This document shows positions 34,347-43,561 of a DNA stretch of 56,432 nt, in pieces. Source of the stretch: Sporosarcina sp. (lineage in GTDB: Bacteria > Bacillota > Bacilli > Bacillales_A > Planococcaceae); assembly GCA_026169375.1 (NCBI GenBank), contig JAPFCR010000020.1, forward strand, positions 1-56,432. The letters are read 5' to 3'. Position 1 is the first letter of the stretch; every line of letters begins with the position of its first letter. Under the pieces are notes generated by a model that was not told where the DNA came from, did no database searches, and saw only the letters and a program-made list of their open reading frames with translations. The translations under genes and the position numbers were made by a program.

Positions 34347-35750
34347 ATGAGTAATAACTTATACGAACAACGCGTAAAAATTATTAGTAGTTTTTTAATC
34401 GCGGCGTTTGTTGGACTTTTTAATGAAACAGCTTTAAATATGGCAATTGCGCAACTGATTGTTGATTTTGATTCGGATGCATCAACGATTCAATGGTTAA
34501 CGACGGGATATTTATTGACGTTGGGAGTATTAGTGCCAATCTCTTCGATTTTAATGCAGCGCTTTACGACAAGACAATTATTTATTGCGTCGCTTTCATT
34601 TTCGATTATCGGTACACTTATATCTGCAATCGCACCGACATTTCTTGTGCTTTTAATCGGGCGTATTGTACAAGCAGCGGGAACAGCAATTATTTTACCA
34701 GTCATGATCCAAGTTGTTCTTCTTGTCTATCCAATTCATAAACGCGGAGCCGCAATGGGGAAAATTGGTCTTGTTATTGTTTTCGCCCCAGCAATTAGCC
34801 CAACAGTTGCAGGATTTGTATTAAGCCAATTAACTTGGCATTTTATTTTTTGGTTTAGTTTACCATTTTTAATTTTCGCATTTTTAATTGGATTGAAATA
34901 TGTACAAAATGTAAGTGAAGTTAAACCAGTAAAATTCGATATATTGTCGATAATCTTCTCAACAATTGGTTTTGGCGGTGTCGTCTACGGCTTTAGTATT
35001 TCAGGTAAGCTTGGTTCGTTTATGGCTACTGAAGTATTGATCGCAATCGGAATTGGACTTCTTGCATTATTTTTATTCGGATTGCGTCAGTTTAAATTAG
35101 AACAGCCGATGTTAAATTTACGAGTTTTTACGTATCCAATGTACAGTATTGGGGTTAGTTTAATTGTCATATGTATGATTATGATTTTATCGACAATGAT
35201 TTTACTCCCGATTTACTTACAAAACATATTATTACTTGCACCTATTATCGCTGGGTTAGTGTTATTACCTGGTGGGGTGATTAACGCATTTATGTCTGTT
35301 GCGGCCGGAAATCTTTTTGACCGATTTGGCCCGCGGGTGATGGTGCCAGTTGGACTTTTTATGGCGATGGTCGGTTTATTCGCGCTTCGTACGATTGACG
35401 GTTCAACATCAGTTTATTTTGTTGCAGCCTTTCACATTACGATGTTTATCGGGATTACGCTGACAATGATGCCCGCACAAACGAATGGACTTAATGAATT
35501 ACCGAAAAAGTTATATCCAGATGGTACGGCGTTACTCAATACATTACAGCAAGTCGCAGGGGCAGTCGGGACAGCCATTGCGATTACGATTATGTCTATT
35601 AGTACTACGAAATATGTCGAAGCAAATGGAGATACAATCAGAAACCAAATGGAAGGTTCGATTCTAGGTGTTCAAAATTCGATTACATTTGGATTGACCG
35701 TTGCGGTGATTGGGTTTATCTTGTCGTTATTTTTACGTAGAGTTGAATAA
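34347..35750 (+). CDS. MFS drug:H+ antiporter, DHA2 family, 467 aa
   Basis: About 14 membrane helices. Motifs of the EmrB/QacA family: DSDASTIQWLTTGYLLTLGVLVP for helix 2, motif-A-like LMQRFTTRQLFIASL, and motif C LIGRIVQAAGTAIILPVM with IGLVIVFAPAISPTVAGFVL. Likely exports toxic cations or drugs by proton exchange; the substrate is not predictable. The frame opens at 34326 but ATG 34347 follows AAGGAGGAA. Monocistronic; the TetR gene downstream converges on it and could be unrelated. Confidence 0.9.
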   Translation: MSNNLYEQRVKIISSFLIAAFVGLFNETALNMAIAQLIVDFDSDASTIQWLTTGYLLTLGVLVPISSILMQRFTTRQLFIASLSFSIIGTLISAIAPTFLVLLIGRIVQAAGTAIILPVMIQVVLLVYPIHKRGAAMGKIGLVIVFAPAISPTVAGFVLSQLTWHFIFWFSLPFLIFAFLIGLKYVQNVSEVKPVKFDILSIIFSTIGFGGVVYGFSISGKLGSFMATEVLIAIGIGLLALFLFGLRQFKLEQPMLNLRVFTYPMYSIGVSLIVICMIMILSTMILLPIYLQNILLLAPIIAGLVLLPGGVINAFMSVAAGNLFDRFGPRVMVPVGLFMAMVGLFALRTIDGSTSVYFVAAFHITMFIGITLTMMPAQTNGLNELPKKLYPDGTALLNTLQQVAGAVGTAIAITIMSISTTKYVEANGDTIRNQMEGSILGVQNSITFGLTVAVIGFILSLFLRRVE

Positions 35751-35753
35751 AAT

Positions 35754-35795
35754 GAGTCATTCTGAAGGAGAGAATCCTTTGGAATGACTTTTTTA
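35754..35795. terminator. Rho-independent terminator
   Basis: AGTCATTC pairs with GAATGACT, then TTTTTTATTT. It closes the MFS gene. The rest of the gap to 35954 has no gene. Confidence 0.8.
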
Positions 35796-35954
35796 TTTGT
35801 AATGGTATAATTCTAAAAATATATGTGTAGTTCACTTTCTACTAGTGACCTTTGTGGTGGATATTGATGACCCAATTTAAATTGTAGATCCAAACAGGAA
35901 CTCCACCGAGCGAATGCTGAATGGAATTCTTGTTTGCTGTTAATTTGTCACTTA

Positions 35955-36566
35955 TCACGTTTCTCGCTTCAATCCATCTAAAAGTGTTGAAGTGATTTTT
36001 TCTATTTCCTCTACCGGATCTAAACGGTCACCGAATATAATCCAATCATAAATTGTTCCTCGCATACAGCGTGTGACGAGCATTGATATATATTTTGCTG
36101 TGACTGCTTTTTTAAATTCTCCCGCCTGTACGCCTTCTTCGACGAAACTTAAAATTATTTTATAAAGATTTCGTTCAGGACTTGATAAATAATGATTGTC
36201 TGTCATCGTCAGTGAAAGTGCGCTTGTGTAAACCGTTCGAATTAAATCTTTTCCTAAATCATCTCGTAAATAGGTTAATTGACCTTTATAAAAAAGCAAG
36301 ATTTTTTCACTTGCGCTTATTTCTTTTGGAATAGTAGGGACGAATGATGAATAAAATGCATCAATATCTTTGAATTTTTCCAAGAAGATATCATACTTTG
36401 AATTGAAGTGTGTATAAAAGGCACCCTTTGATACCTTGCATGCTTTGGCAATACTGTCAACAGTCACATGATCAAAACCTTTTTCATGAAAAAGCTTTAA
36501 ACCTGCTTCTAGTAATTTTTCTTTCGTTTCTTGTGCTTTTAATTGTCTTTGTGTAAGTTTTGACAT
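35955..36566 (-). CDS. TetR/AcrR family regulator, 203 aa
   Basis: The N-terminal TetR helix-turn-helix is clear: KEKLLEAGLKLFHEKGFDHVTVDSIAKACKVSKGAFYTHFNSKYDIF, in usual order at residues about 13-60. The C-terminal ligand domain (residues 70-203) has helices but no recognisable ligand site. The frame is open to 36614, but ATG 36566 follows AAGGAGG. It is transcribed divergently from a 3-hydroxyisobutyrate dehydrogenase-like gene. Two palindromes in the shared region are candidate operators, so it probably controls that operon and itself. Confidence 0.88.
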   Translation of the reverse strand: MSKLTQRQLKAQETKEKLLEAGLKLFHEKGFDHVTVDSIAKACKVSKGAFYTHFNSKYDIFLEKFKDIDAFYSSFVPTIPKEISASEKILLFYKGQLTYLRDDLGKDLIRTVYTSALSLTMTDNHYLSSPERNLYKIILSFVEEGVQAGEFKKAVTAKYISMLVTRCMRGTIYDWIIFGDRLDPVEEIEKITSTLLDGLKRET

Positions 36567-36613
36567 TTTTAACCTCCTTACTCTTGATATTATCATAAAT
36601 ATAAAAACTAACA

Positions 36614-36633
36614 TTAATCAATAATTTGATTAA
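36614..36633. promoter_or_regulatory. Palindrome, candidate TetR operator 1
   Basis: TTAATCAA-TAAT-TTGATTAA, a perfect inverted repeat with 8-base arms, 47 bases upstream of the TetR start codon. Size and symmetry fit a TetR-family operator; its position suggests self-repression. Binding is inference. Confidence 0.5.
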
Positions 36634-36658
36634 TTGGAATTTATAGTTTAATATTAGC

Positions 36659-36670
36659 ATACCATGGTAT
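36659..36670. promoter_or_regulatory. Palindrome, candidate TetR operator 2
   Basis: ATACCATGGTAT is a perfect 12-base palindrome. It is followed by more GGTAT units at 36679-36683 and 36692-36696, spaced 12 to 13 bases apart and alternating with TGAC, about 110 bases before the dehydrogenase start. It may be an operator array for the catabolic operon. Confidence 0.4.
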
Positions 36671-36777
36671 CTGACTAAGGTATTTGACTTTGGTATGTGA
36701 AATGTTTTAGCAATCAGATGATGGCTTCAGGAAGGGCTGACAACTGAAGATATTTTATAGAAAAGGGAGGACTAGAA

Positions 36778-37686
36778 ATGGGACAAGTCAAGAGTATCGG
36801 CTTTATTGGGCTTGGCAATATGGGGTTTCCAATGGCGAAAAACTTATTAGCTAAAGGTTATGCGGTTTACGGAATAGATACGCTTAAGGATAATGAAGAG
36901 CGTTTTGCTAATCTTGGGGGGAAAATCGGCTTAACAAATACGACGTTAGCGAACGAAGTAGATATTATTTTCACAAGTTTACCTACTCCTGCTGTTGTAG
37001 AATCTGTTTATTTAGGGGAAACGGGCATTATTCAAAATTATAAAAAACCTGTTACACTCATAGATTTAAGTACAATATCGCCTGATTTGAATAGGAAAAT
37101 TGCGAAGTCAGCTGAAGAAAAAGGGTTGGATTACTTAGGGGCGCCTGTTAGTGGAAGTGTGATGGGGGCAGAAAATGCGACTTTAGCCATTATGGTTGGC
37201 GGAAAAAAAGAAGCTTTCGATGCCGCACTTCCTTGTTTAGAAGGGATCGGCAAGAATATCTTCCACGTTGGAAAAGATCCAGGCGTTGGAACGGTTGTAA
37301 AACTAATTAATAATTTAATGGTTGGATTTCATAATCAAGCTGCAGCAGAAGGATTAATGATCGCTGAACAAGCGGGCGTTGATCCGGATATTATTCATAA
37401 TATCGTTCAAGTAAGTACCGGTCAGAGTACTATTTTCACGCGAAACTATCAATCTTTTATTTCAAAAAATGAATATGTAAAGGGTGCTTTTACAACCTCT
37501 TTATTATTAAAAGATTTAAAGCTTGCGAAAGAATTTTCTGATTCACTTCAAGGAAAATTACCAGTAGCAGAAAAGCTTATTGATTATTATGAAGATGGAA
37601 TAAAAAATGGTTATGCGGATAAAGACATGGCATCTTCTTATTTAATGATCCAAGACGAAATTAAATTGCAACATCAAGAGGGGTAA
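36778..37686 (+). CDS. mmsB: 3-hydroxyisobutyrate dehydrogenase-like NAD(P) enzyme, 302 aa
   Basis: A beta-hydroxyacid dehydrogenase. The nucleotide motif is GFIGLGNMGFPMAKNLL. The substrate motif IDLSTISPDLNRKIAKSAEEKGLDYLGAPVSGSVMGAENATLAIMVGG is intact. The catalytic Lys is in VVKLINNLMVG, and the C-terminal helical domain has LLLKDLKLAKEF. It could act on 3-hydroxyisobutyrate, tartronate semialdehyde or 3-hydroxypropionate. The methylmalonate-semialdehyde dehydrogenase-type gene 24 bases downstream favours 3-hydroxyisobutyrate (valine) or 3-hydroxypropionate. ATG 36778 follows GGGAGGAC. It heads the operon divergent from the TetR gene. Confidence 0.85.
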   Translation: MGQVKSIGFIGLGNMGFPMAKNLLAKGYAVYGIDTLKDNEERFANLGGKIGLTNTTLANEVDIIFTSLPTPAVVESVYLGETGIIQNYKKPVTLIDLSTISPDLNRKIAKSAEEKGLDYLGAPVSGSVMGAENATLAIMVGGKKEAFDAALPCLEGIGKNIFHVGKDPGVGTVVKLINNLMVGFHNQAAAEGLMIAEQAGVDPDIIHNIVQVSTGQSTIFTRNYQSFISKNEYVKGAFTTSLLLKDLKLAKEFSDSLQGKLPVAEKLIDYYEDGIKNGYADKDMASSYLMIQDEIKLQHQEG

Positions 37687-37710
37687 TAAAAATATAGGGG
37701 GAGAAACATT

Positions 37711-39222
37711 ATGAAAACAGAACAAATTGAAAAACTAACACATTTTATTAACGGGAAAAAAGTAGAAGGGAAAAGTAATCGTTACGGCGATGTTTATAAT
37801 CCATCACTTGGTGTAAAAATTGCTGAAGTTCCACTTGCTTCAAAAGAAGAAGTGGATGAAGTTATTACTTTAGCAAAACAAGGATTTAATGAATGGTCTA
37901 AAGTGTCAGTAGCAAAAAGAATGGATGTGCTTCGTAAGTTTCGAGATTTACTCGCAAAAAACACAGATAAATTAGCGGAAATCATCGGGAGAGAAAATGG
38001 TAAAACAATTGACGATGCAAAAGGCGAAATTTCAAGAGGAATTGAATCGGTAGACTTTGCACTAAGCGCACCACAACTTTTAAAAGGAGAGCATTCTGTC
38101 AATGTGGGCGGTGATATAAATGCTTATTCTATGCATAAACCATTAGGGGTCGTAACATGTATTGCGCCATTTAACTTTCCAATCATGGTCCCTGTAGCGA
38201 TGAGTACGATGGCAGTTGCAGTTGGAAATGCGATGATTCTTAAGCCTTCAGAAAAAGTGCCATTCTCTGCACTCTTCCTATCAGAACTCTGGGATGAAGC
38301 AGGTTTACCGGCGGGTGTATGGAATGTGGTGAATGGAGATAAGGAAGCAGTGGATGCCCTCCTTGAACATAAAGATGTAAAAGCTGTCAGTTTTGTTGGT
38401 TCTACACAAGTAGCAGAAGCAATCTATGAAAAAGGAACAAAACATCATAAACGAGTGCAAGCATTTGGTGGCGGCAAAAACAGTATGATTATTATGCCAG
38501 ATACGGACTTAGATCATGCCGTGAATTCTTTTGTTGGTGCAGCATTTGGAGCAGCGTCACAACGTTGTATGGCCATTTCTAATGCAATTCCAGTTGGTAA
38601 AGAAACAGCGGATGCTTTTGTTGCCAAGTTAAAAGAAAAAATCAAAGAATTAAAAGTAGGAACGTTTGATGATAAAAATGCAGATTTCGGTGCATTAATT
38701 AGTGCAGAATCTAAGGAAAGTGTTTTGAAAGCGCTTGAAAACGCGATTGAAGAAGGAGCAGATCTTGCAGCAGATGGCCGCAACCCTAAAGTTAAACATC
38801 CTGAAGGTTATTATGTAGGTGCAACGCTACTCGATCATGTAACTCCTGATATGGAAGTCTATAAGCAAGAAGTGTTTGGTCCTGTTCGTAATGTTGTGCG
38901 CGTAGATACACTTGAAGAAGCAATTGACTTAATCAATGAACATGAATTTGGAAACGGAGTTACAATTTTCACAGATAGTGGAAGTGCTGCAAGAACATTT
39001 ACGGAAAACATTGAAGTCGGAATGGTAGGGGTAAACGTGCCAATTCCAATTCCAGTAGGTTACCATAACTTCGGTGGTTGGAAACGCTCGTCATTTGGAG
39101 AGGGGCAAATGTTCGGTCCGGATACAGCTCGGTTCTTCACAAAGAGAAAGACAGTTTCTGAAAGATGGCCTGACACTTCATATAATGAAAGTAAAACAGA
39201 TTTTAGCTTTCCGAATAACTAA
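37711..39222 (+). CDS. mmsA: methylmalonate-semialdehyde dehydrogenase (CoA-acylating)-like, 503 aa
   Basis: An aldehyde dehydrogenase oxidising methylmalonate- or malonate-semialdehyde to propionyl- or acetyl-CoA. Family marks: ENGKTIDDAKGEISRGIESVDFA, CIAPFNFPIMVPV, VAFVGST-type cofactor motif (AVSFVGSTQVAEA), QAFGGGKNSMIIMPDTDLDHA, and the catalytic Cys in GAASQRCMAIS, where MmsA/IolA usually read GERCMA. The end has PVGYHNFGGWKRSSFGEGQMFGPD. Length matches IolA/MmsA (about 490-500 aa). ATG 37711 follows AGGGGGAG. Together with the dehydrogenase this gives a two-step route from a beta-hydroxy acid to acyl-CoA. Confidence 0.88.
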   Translation: MKTEQIEKLTHFINGKKVEGKSNRYGDVYNPSLGVKIAEVPLASKEEVDEVITLAKQGFNEWSKVSVAKRMDVLRKFRDLLAKNTDKLAEIIGRENGKTIDDAKGEISRGIESVDFALSAPQLLKGEHSVNVGGDINAYSMHKPLGVVTCIAPFNFPIMVPVAMSTMAVAVGNAMILKPSEKVPFSALFLSELWDEAGLPAGVWNVVNGDKEAVDALLEHKDVKAVSFVGSTQVAEAIYEKGTKHHKRVQAFGGGKNSMIIMPDTDLDHAVNSFVGAAFGAASQRCMAISNAIPVGKETADAFVAKLKEKIKELKVGTFDDKNADFGALISAESKESVLKALENAIEEGADLAADGRNPKVKHPEGYYVGATLLDHVTPDMEVYKQEVFGPVRNVVRVDTLEEAIDLINEHEFGNGVTIFTDSGSAARTFTENIEVGMVGVNVPIPIPVGYHNFGGWKRSSFGEGQMFGPDTARFFTKRKTVSERWPDTSYNESKTDFSFPNN

Positions 39223-39235
39223 ATAGCTAATAGGG

Positions 39236-39265
39236 GGGATCGTATCCAATACGATCCTTTTTTGA
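39236..39265 (+). terminator. Rho-independent terminator inside the operon
   Basis: GGATCGTAT pairs with ATACGATCC, followed by TTTTTTG. It lies between mmsA and the permease, so it should lower expression of the permease relative to the enzymes or end the transcript outright. Confidence 0.75.
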
Positions 39266-39293
39266 AAAAATGATTAGTATGGGAGTGGGGGTT

Positions 39294-40577
39294 ATGCTGG
39301 GAATCTTCATAGGCTTAATACTACTCATGGTATTAGCTTATTTTGGGTGGTCGATTATTTGGATAGCACCGATTTGTGCTGGAATTGTTGCTTGGTTTGG
39401 TGGGCTTGATTTATTGGATGCGTATACGAATATCTACATGGGTGGATTTGTCGACTTTGCGAAAGAATGGTTTCCTGTGTTTATGCTCGGTGCTATCTTT
39501 GGAAAGTTAATGGAATATAGTGGAATGGCCCATTCTGTTGCGATTGGAATTGCGCGTATATTTGGTAAAGAACGTGCCATTATAGGTGTCATTCTCGCAT
39601 CTAGTGTGCTCGCTTATGGGGGAGTAAGTGTATTTGTCGTTGTATTTGCCGTTTATCCTTTAGCGATCAATATGTTCAGAGAAGCGAATATCCCAAGACG
39701 ATTATTACCTGGTACAATTGTGGCGGGCATGATGACATTTGCAATGACTGCAATGCCAGGAACACCACAAATACAAAATTTAATTCCAACTGCTTACTTT
39801 AATACATCAGCAACAGCGGCGCCAATTATTGGGATTGTCGCTTCTGTAGTGATGGGGGTTGGATCGATCCTTTATTTAAATAGACGGGAAAGGGTTTTAA
39901 AAGCAGCAGGGGAAGTCTTTACAGAACCTAACGAGGAAAACCATCAAGAAGAAAGACGAAGATACCCACATATTACGCTTTCTCTTCTGCCACTTTTAGC
40001 TGTTATTATTACTTTGAATATGTTGAAGTGGGACATCGTGGTAGCGCTTGGTACAGGTATTGTTCTCATTTTAATTTTCACTTTTAGGGAATTTAAAGGA
40101 TTTACAAAAGCGATTAATAGTGGAGCAAGCGATTCTGTCATGGCAATGATTAATACAAGTGCAGCTGTTGGTTTCGGAACAATTGTTAGAACGGTTCCTG
40201 GATTTGAAAGATTAAGTGATATGATCTTAGGAATTAAAGCGAATCCTTTAATTTCTGAGGCGATTGCTGTCAATATTTTAGCAGGTGCTACGGGTTCAGC
40301 ATCGGGAGGTCTTGGTATTACGTTAGAAGCATTAGGAAGTCATTATTATGAAATTGCGACTACGACAGGTCCCGCACCAGAAGCATTTCATAGAATAGCA
40401 TCGATTGCCTCTGGTGGTTTAGATGCACTTCCGCATAATGGGGCGATTTTGACGATTTTGATTGTGACGGGGATGACGCATAAAGAATCCTATAAAGAGA
40501 TGGCAGTAATTGCGATTGTATTTCCGATATTGTCGCTTATCCCAGCAATTGCACTAGGAGTTATGGGCATTTATTAA
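39294..40577 (+). CDS. GntP-family permease, 427 aa
   Basis: About 12 membrane helices. It resembles the GntP (gluconate/beta-hydroxyacid:H+ symporter) family, with the conserved late stretch TTTGPAPEAFHRIASIASGGLDALPHNG and LGITLEALGSH. It probably imports the substrate of the two enzymes upstream; identity is inference. The start is uncertain: ATG 39270 is open and lies close to the terminator T-run; ATG 39294 follows GGGAGTGGGGG closely and removes an unusual N-terminus, so I chose it. Monocistronic or weakly coupled to mmsA through the terminator. Confidence 0.82.
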   Translation: MLGIFIGLILLMVLAYFGWSIIWIAPICAGIVAWFGGLDLLDAYTNIYMGGFVDFAKEWFPVFMLGAIFGKLMEYSGMAHSVAIGIARIFGKERAIIGVILASSVLAYGGVSVFVVVFAVYPLAINMFREANIPRRLLPGTIVAGMMTFAMTAMPGTPQIQNLIPTAYFNTSATAAPIIGIVASVVMGVGSILYLNRRERVLKAAGEVFTEPNEENHQEERRRYPHITLSLLPLLAVIITLNMLKWDIVVALGTGIVLILIFTFREFKGFTKAINSGASDSVMAMINTSAAVGFGTIVRTVPGFERLSDMILGIKANPLISEAIAVNILAGATGSASGGLGITLEALGSHYYEIATTTGPAPEAFHRIASIASGGLDALPHNGAILTILIVTGMTHKESYKEMAVIAIVFPILSLIPAIALGVMGIY

Positions 40578-40614
40578 TTTATCCATTTCATAAAAACAAA
40601 ATATCTCCAAATTA

Positions 40615-40668
40615 CTTACAATCTTTCAGAAGTCAACATTAGGATTCTAGATTGTAAGCTTTTTTAAT
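40615..40668 (+). terminator. Rho-independent terminator
   Basis: CTTACAATCT pairs with AGATTGTAAG, followed by CTTTTTTAATTT. It closes the catabolic operon. The remaining bases to 40814 hold only a short open stretch (KVADWLTEKLGMG) without a start codon. Confidence 0.75.
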
Positions 40669-40814
40669 TTAAAAAAGACTACTAGATACAAAAAGTTGCT
40701 GATTGGCTAACGGAGAAATTAGGCATGGGATTAAGGCGAAACTTTTAAAAACATAAATGACATATTCCAATACGACCAATGATTTGCTGTAGAGGGATAA
40801 AAATGCTGAAAAAC

Positions 40815-41195
40815 CTATATCAAAACGAGCCATTCAATTATAAAGTAAGCAATTGCCACAATCGCAAGGATAATGAGAAAGATGGACGTCGCCAGTGCGG
40901 GGAAGCTAGTCATATAAAACACACCTGTTTCAATTTGTTTCTTGTTTTTCACAAAACTATATGTCGCAAAAATAATAATCAACACACCTAAAGCAGCTGC
41001 ACCAGATCCGGCAATCAAGGCTAAAATATTACTTGCCATCTTTTCCGTATCACCAATTAAAAAATGTAAACTCGATGACAATGAACCAATGCCGATAATT
41101 GCAATCGCTGTACGAATCCACGCCAAATAGGTTCGTTCATTGGCAAGATGCTGTTGTGTGAAAAGTAATTGATTTTTTTGTTCTAGTTGTGACAT
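40815..41195 (-). CDS. DUF202 (YidH-type) membrane protein, 126 aa
   Basis: Three membrane helices after the conserved amphipathic N-terminus QQHLANERTYLAWIRTAIAIIGIG, the DUF202 signature. Residues 45-120 supply helices two and three around a KNKKQIETG loop. ATG 41195 follows GAAGGGATT. Unknown role; the family is widespread. Confidence 0.9.
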   Translation of the reverse strand: MSQLEQKNQLLFTQQHLANERTYLAWIRTAIAIIGIGSLSSSLHFLIGDTEKMASNILALIAGSGAAALGVLIIIFATYSFVKNKKQIETGVFYMTSFPALATSIFLIILAIVAIAYFIIEWLVLI

Positions 41196-41639
41196 ATAAA
41201 TCCCTTCTTTTCTATTTATCTACCTATATTGTAACAGAAGTAAACCTCGAAATATATTCAAGAGTATCAGACCGTAGCTTATACCAATGTATTTTCGAGA
41301 GAATATTATGGATGAAATCTGATGATTCATTATTAAAGATTTCTCTTCTAGCAATAGCAAGTCCAGAAGGTGTTAAAGTAAGTTTAGACGATCAACAAAG
41401 CTATTAGATCCTGATTGTTCAAAGCATTATTTTAGTAGTGTGTTAAGAAAGAGAGATTTCATTTTGCTAGATAAACAGTAGCGAAATGGTTACTTTTTTG
41501 TTGAATTGAATTATTTTCTTAGGAATGACTGAAACCTTTCAGGGCGTTCATTCGTATTATAAAGTAACAAGCAGAATATAGCGTTAATTTTCATCATTCA
41601 ATAAAAACTTGTTATTATGAAGAAAGGGAAGGTGATTTG

Positions 41640-42070
41640 GATGAGGTTAAGACCTTTTTCATCTTGTAGAAGAGACGTATCGGCATAAGCGGAATTTCGC
41701 CCGAATAGTAGTCATACATTTATATCATCTTTTTATCGCTTAATTTATTAACGCTCGTCTTTGCGATTGTATCGAGGATAAATGATCAGAAGCGAGAGGC
41801 GCGTTAATTCAATATATAGCGAATATATTTGCACCAGACTTTAATTTGATACTAGAAGAAGCGTAGATGAATAGAAGATATCCAATCAAGTACAGCAATC
41901 GACTGGAAATGTAAGATGGAAGGAGTTTTACGACTAAAATTCATGCCATCATTTTAATTGGATTGTTTTGAATGCGATTGCAGCGGCCTTATACGCTTAT
42001 AGAAGTACTGTTAAAAAAAAGAAGCCCGCGGCATTATATTTACGCTATTATTTATATTTTTCTTTAGCTG
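41640..42070 (+). other. Decayed coding remnants, no intact gene
   Basis: Short hydrophobic open stretches are broken by stops and frame changes. Around 41717-41806 YIIFLSLNLLTLVFAIVSRI runs into a stop. Around 41935-42070 one frame gives KIHAIILIGLF and the next NAIAAALYAYRSTVKKKK before stops. They look like remains of small membrane proteins. The whole gap 41196-42111 contains no gene I can support. Confidence 0.5.
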
Positions 42071-42111
42071 AGTAACTTTAGGTTGGATTCACAATAAAAA
42101 ATAGATGCCTA

Positions 42112-42282
42112 CTAGAAACCCTTATTTTTTAAGTATTCATAATCATTTAACAATAAATCGAGATGTTGGCTAATTTTAATGATTTCAGGATCGGTTAAAG
42201 GTTTTTCCTTAGCCAAGTCATTCATTTGTTTTCTGAGCTTCTCGATTTGTTTTAAGAGATCTTGTTTGTTGCGATGAGACAT
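42112..42282 (-). CDS. Spo0E family aspartyl-phosphate phosphatase, 56 aa
   Basis: ATG 42282 follows AAAAAGGGGG at six bases. The 56-residue protein is a helical hairpin: QDLLKQIEKLRKQMNDLAKEK, a turn, then KISQHLDLLLNDYEYL, which carries the Spo0E signature S-Q/R-x-L-D-x-L-I-x-x-Y in slightly variant form (S-Q-H-L-D-L-L-L-N-D-Y). Such proteins dephosphorylate Spo0A~P and delay sporulation. The signature match makes this fairly sure. It lies alone in a decaying stretch. Confidence 0.83.
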   Translation of the reverse strand: MSHRNKQDLLKQIEKLRKQMNDLAKEKPLTDPEIIKISQHLDLLLNDYEYLKNKGF

Positions 42283-42604
42283 GAGCAACCCCCTTTTTGA
42301 TTTAAGTATTTGTCCACAGCTCTATAATATACATAGAGACATGCAAAGGTTATGATAACGACAAAGATATTTAGACATTCGAGAAACTTGCTACATATTT
42401 GGCAAGTGAATGAGTTTGTGAAGTAAAATGAACTGCAATCAGATTGTATATCAACTAAAGTATATGCGTATTTATCATTTTATATCGAGGTTAATTGGAA
42501 TGAAACTTAGAATGATTTCATCTTATTTCGTTACTCTACGATATCTATTTATTTTGTTTAACCAATTTACTAATTCTGATTAATTATACAAGAGTTCCAA
42601 AAAA

Positions 42605-42630
42605 TGTATATTTAAAAATAATAATATACA
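42605..42630 (+). promoter_or_regulatory. Palindrome upstream of LysR gene
   Basis: TGTATATT-N10-AATATACA, a perfect inverted repeat with 8-base arms, ending 33 bases before the LysR start codon. LysR regulators bind T-N11-A type dyads and often repress themselves, so this is a candidate autoregulatory site. The 380-base gap 42283-42663 has no gene. Confidence 0.5.
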
Positions 42631-42663
42631 GTTAAGCATTACTAATACACGGAGGAATATCAA

Positions 42664-43548
42664 ATGAATTTTGAACAATTGCGGTATATCGTAGTAGTAG
42701 CAGAATCAGGTTCTCTTTTACACGCTTCGAAAAAACTACATATTACGCAGTCAGCACTGAGTCAAGCGATTACAAAGGTTGAAGATACACTGGATATAAA
42801 AATTTTCAATCGCTCAAGATTAGGGACTACACCTACTGATATAGGTGAAGACGTGATTGAGAAGGCGATGGAAATATTAGAGGGTTTCCAAGAATTAAAA
42901 AGGATAGCGGATGTCAATCATACAGAGAGACTCCGTATAGGAACCGTCCCAAATTCTTTATATTATTTACCAAAAACGTTAGCAACATTTAAAAGGGAGT
43001 ATCCTTCTACAACTGTAGAAATTGAAGAAGGGAAATCAGAGGATATTATTGAAGGAGTCGTCCAAAAAAAAATTGATATAGGAATTATTGCGTTAAACGA
43101 AATTCCACAAGATATATACGACAAAGATGTAGCTGTTCATACTTTATTTTACGATAAAATGAAGGTTGCTGTTAGTAAGCGTTCGTCATTGGCTTTTAAG
43201 AAGAACGTTACGATTCAAGATATACTTAAACACCCATTAGTTATTTATGATCATGAACAAATATGGAGGTTCATGAGAAATATTGAATCAAAATACGGTC
43301 CCGCTGATATCATATTTTCGAGCAATAATATAGACTCAATTCGTCAAATGATTTCTGAAAATTTAGCGATTACAATTGCTTCAGAATATGCAATTAATAA
43401 ACATTGTACTGGGCTCCATAGTAAAACCGTTTCCATTGAAATCGATGGTCTTGAATCAAAATACGGATTAGCGCTCGTTTGGTCTAGAAAAAAACAAGAT
43501 AAAGGAATAACTAAGAAGTTTCTTACAAAATTGAATTTACAAGCATAA
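42664..43548 (+). CDS. LysR family transcriptional regulator, 294 aa
   Basis: N-terminal winged helix: MNFEQLRYIVVVAESGSLLHASKKLHITQSALSQAITKVEDTLDIKIFNRSR, the standard LysR layout. The substrate-binding domain covers residues 90-294. ATG 42664 follows ACGGAGGAA. No obvious target gene is adjacent: the next genes are a broken SRPBCC gene, a permease fragment and a carbamoylase-type hydrolase. It may once have controlled the permease-hydrolase pair. Confidence 0.9.
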   Translation: MNFEQLRYIVVVAESGSLLHASKKLHITQSALSQAITKVEDTLDIKIFNRSRLGTTPTDIGEDVIEKAMEILEGFQELKRIADVNHTERLRIGTVPNSLYYLPKTLATFKREYPSTTVEIEEGKSEDIIEGVVQKKIDIGIIALNEIPQDIYDKDVAVHTLFYDKMKVAVSKRSSLAFKKNVTIQDILKHPLVIYDHEQIWRFMRNIESKYGPADIIFSSNNIDSIRQMISENLAITIASEYAINKHCTGLHSKTVSIEIDGLESKYGLALVWSRKKQDKGITKKFLTKLNLQA

Positions 43549-43561
43549 AAGATGAAACTTA

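Noticed and set aside
36778..37686. 6-phosphogluconate dehydrogenase
   Set aside because: About 300 residues with the GAPVSGSVMGAE motif and no long C-terminal domain, so it belongs to the 3-hydroxyisobutyrate dehydrogenase branch.
41189..41407. 72-codon ORF right of the DUF202 gene
   Set aside because: Starts inside the promoter region of DUF202, no ribosome site; the last 30 codons look protein-like but no family is recognisable.
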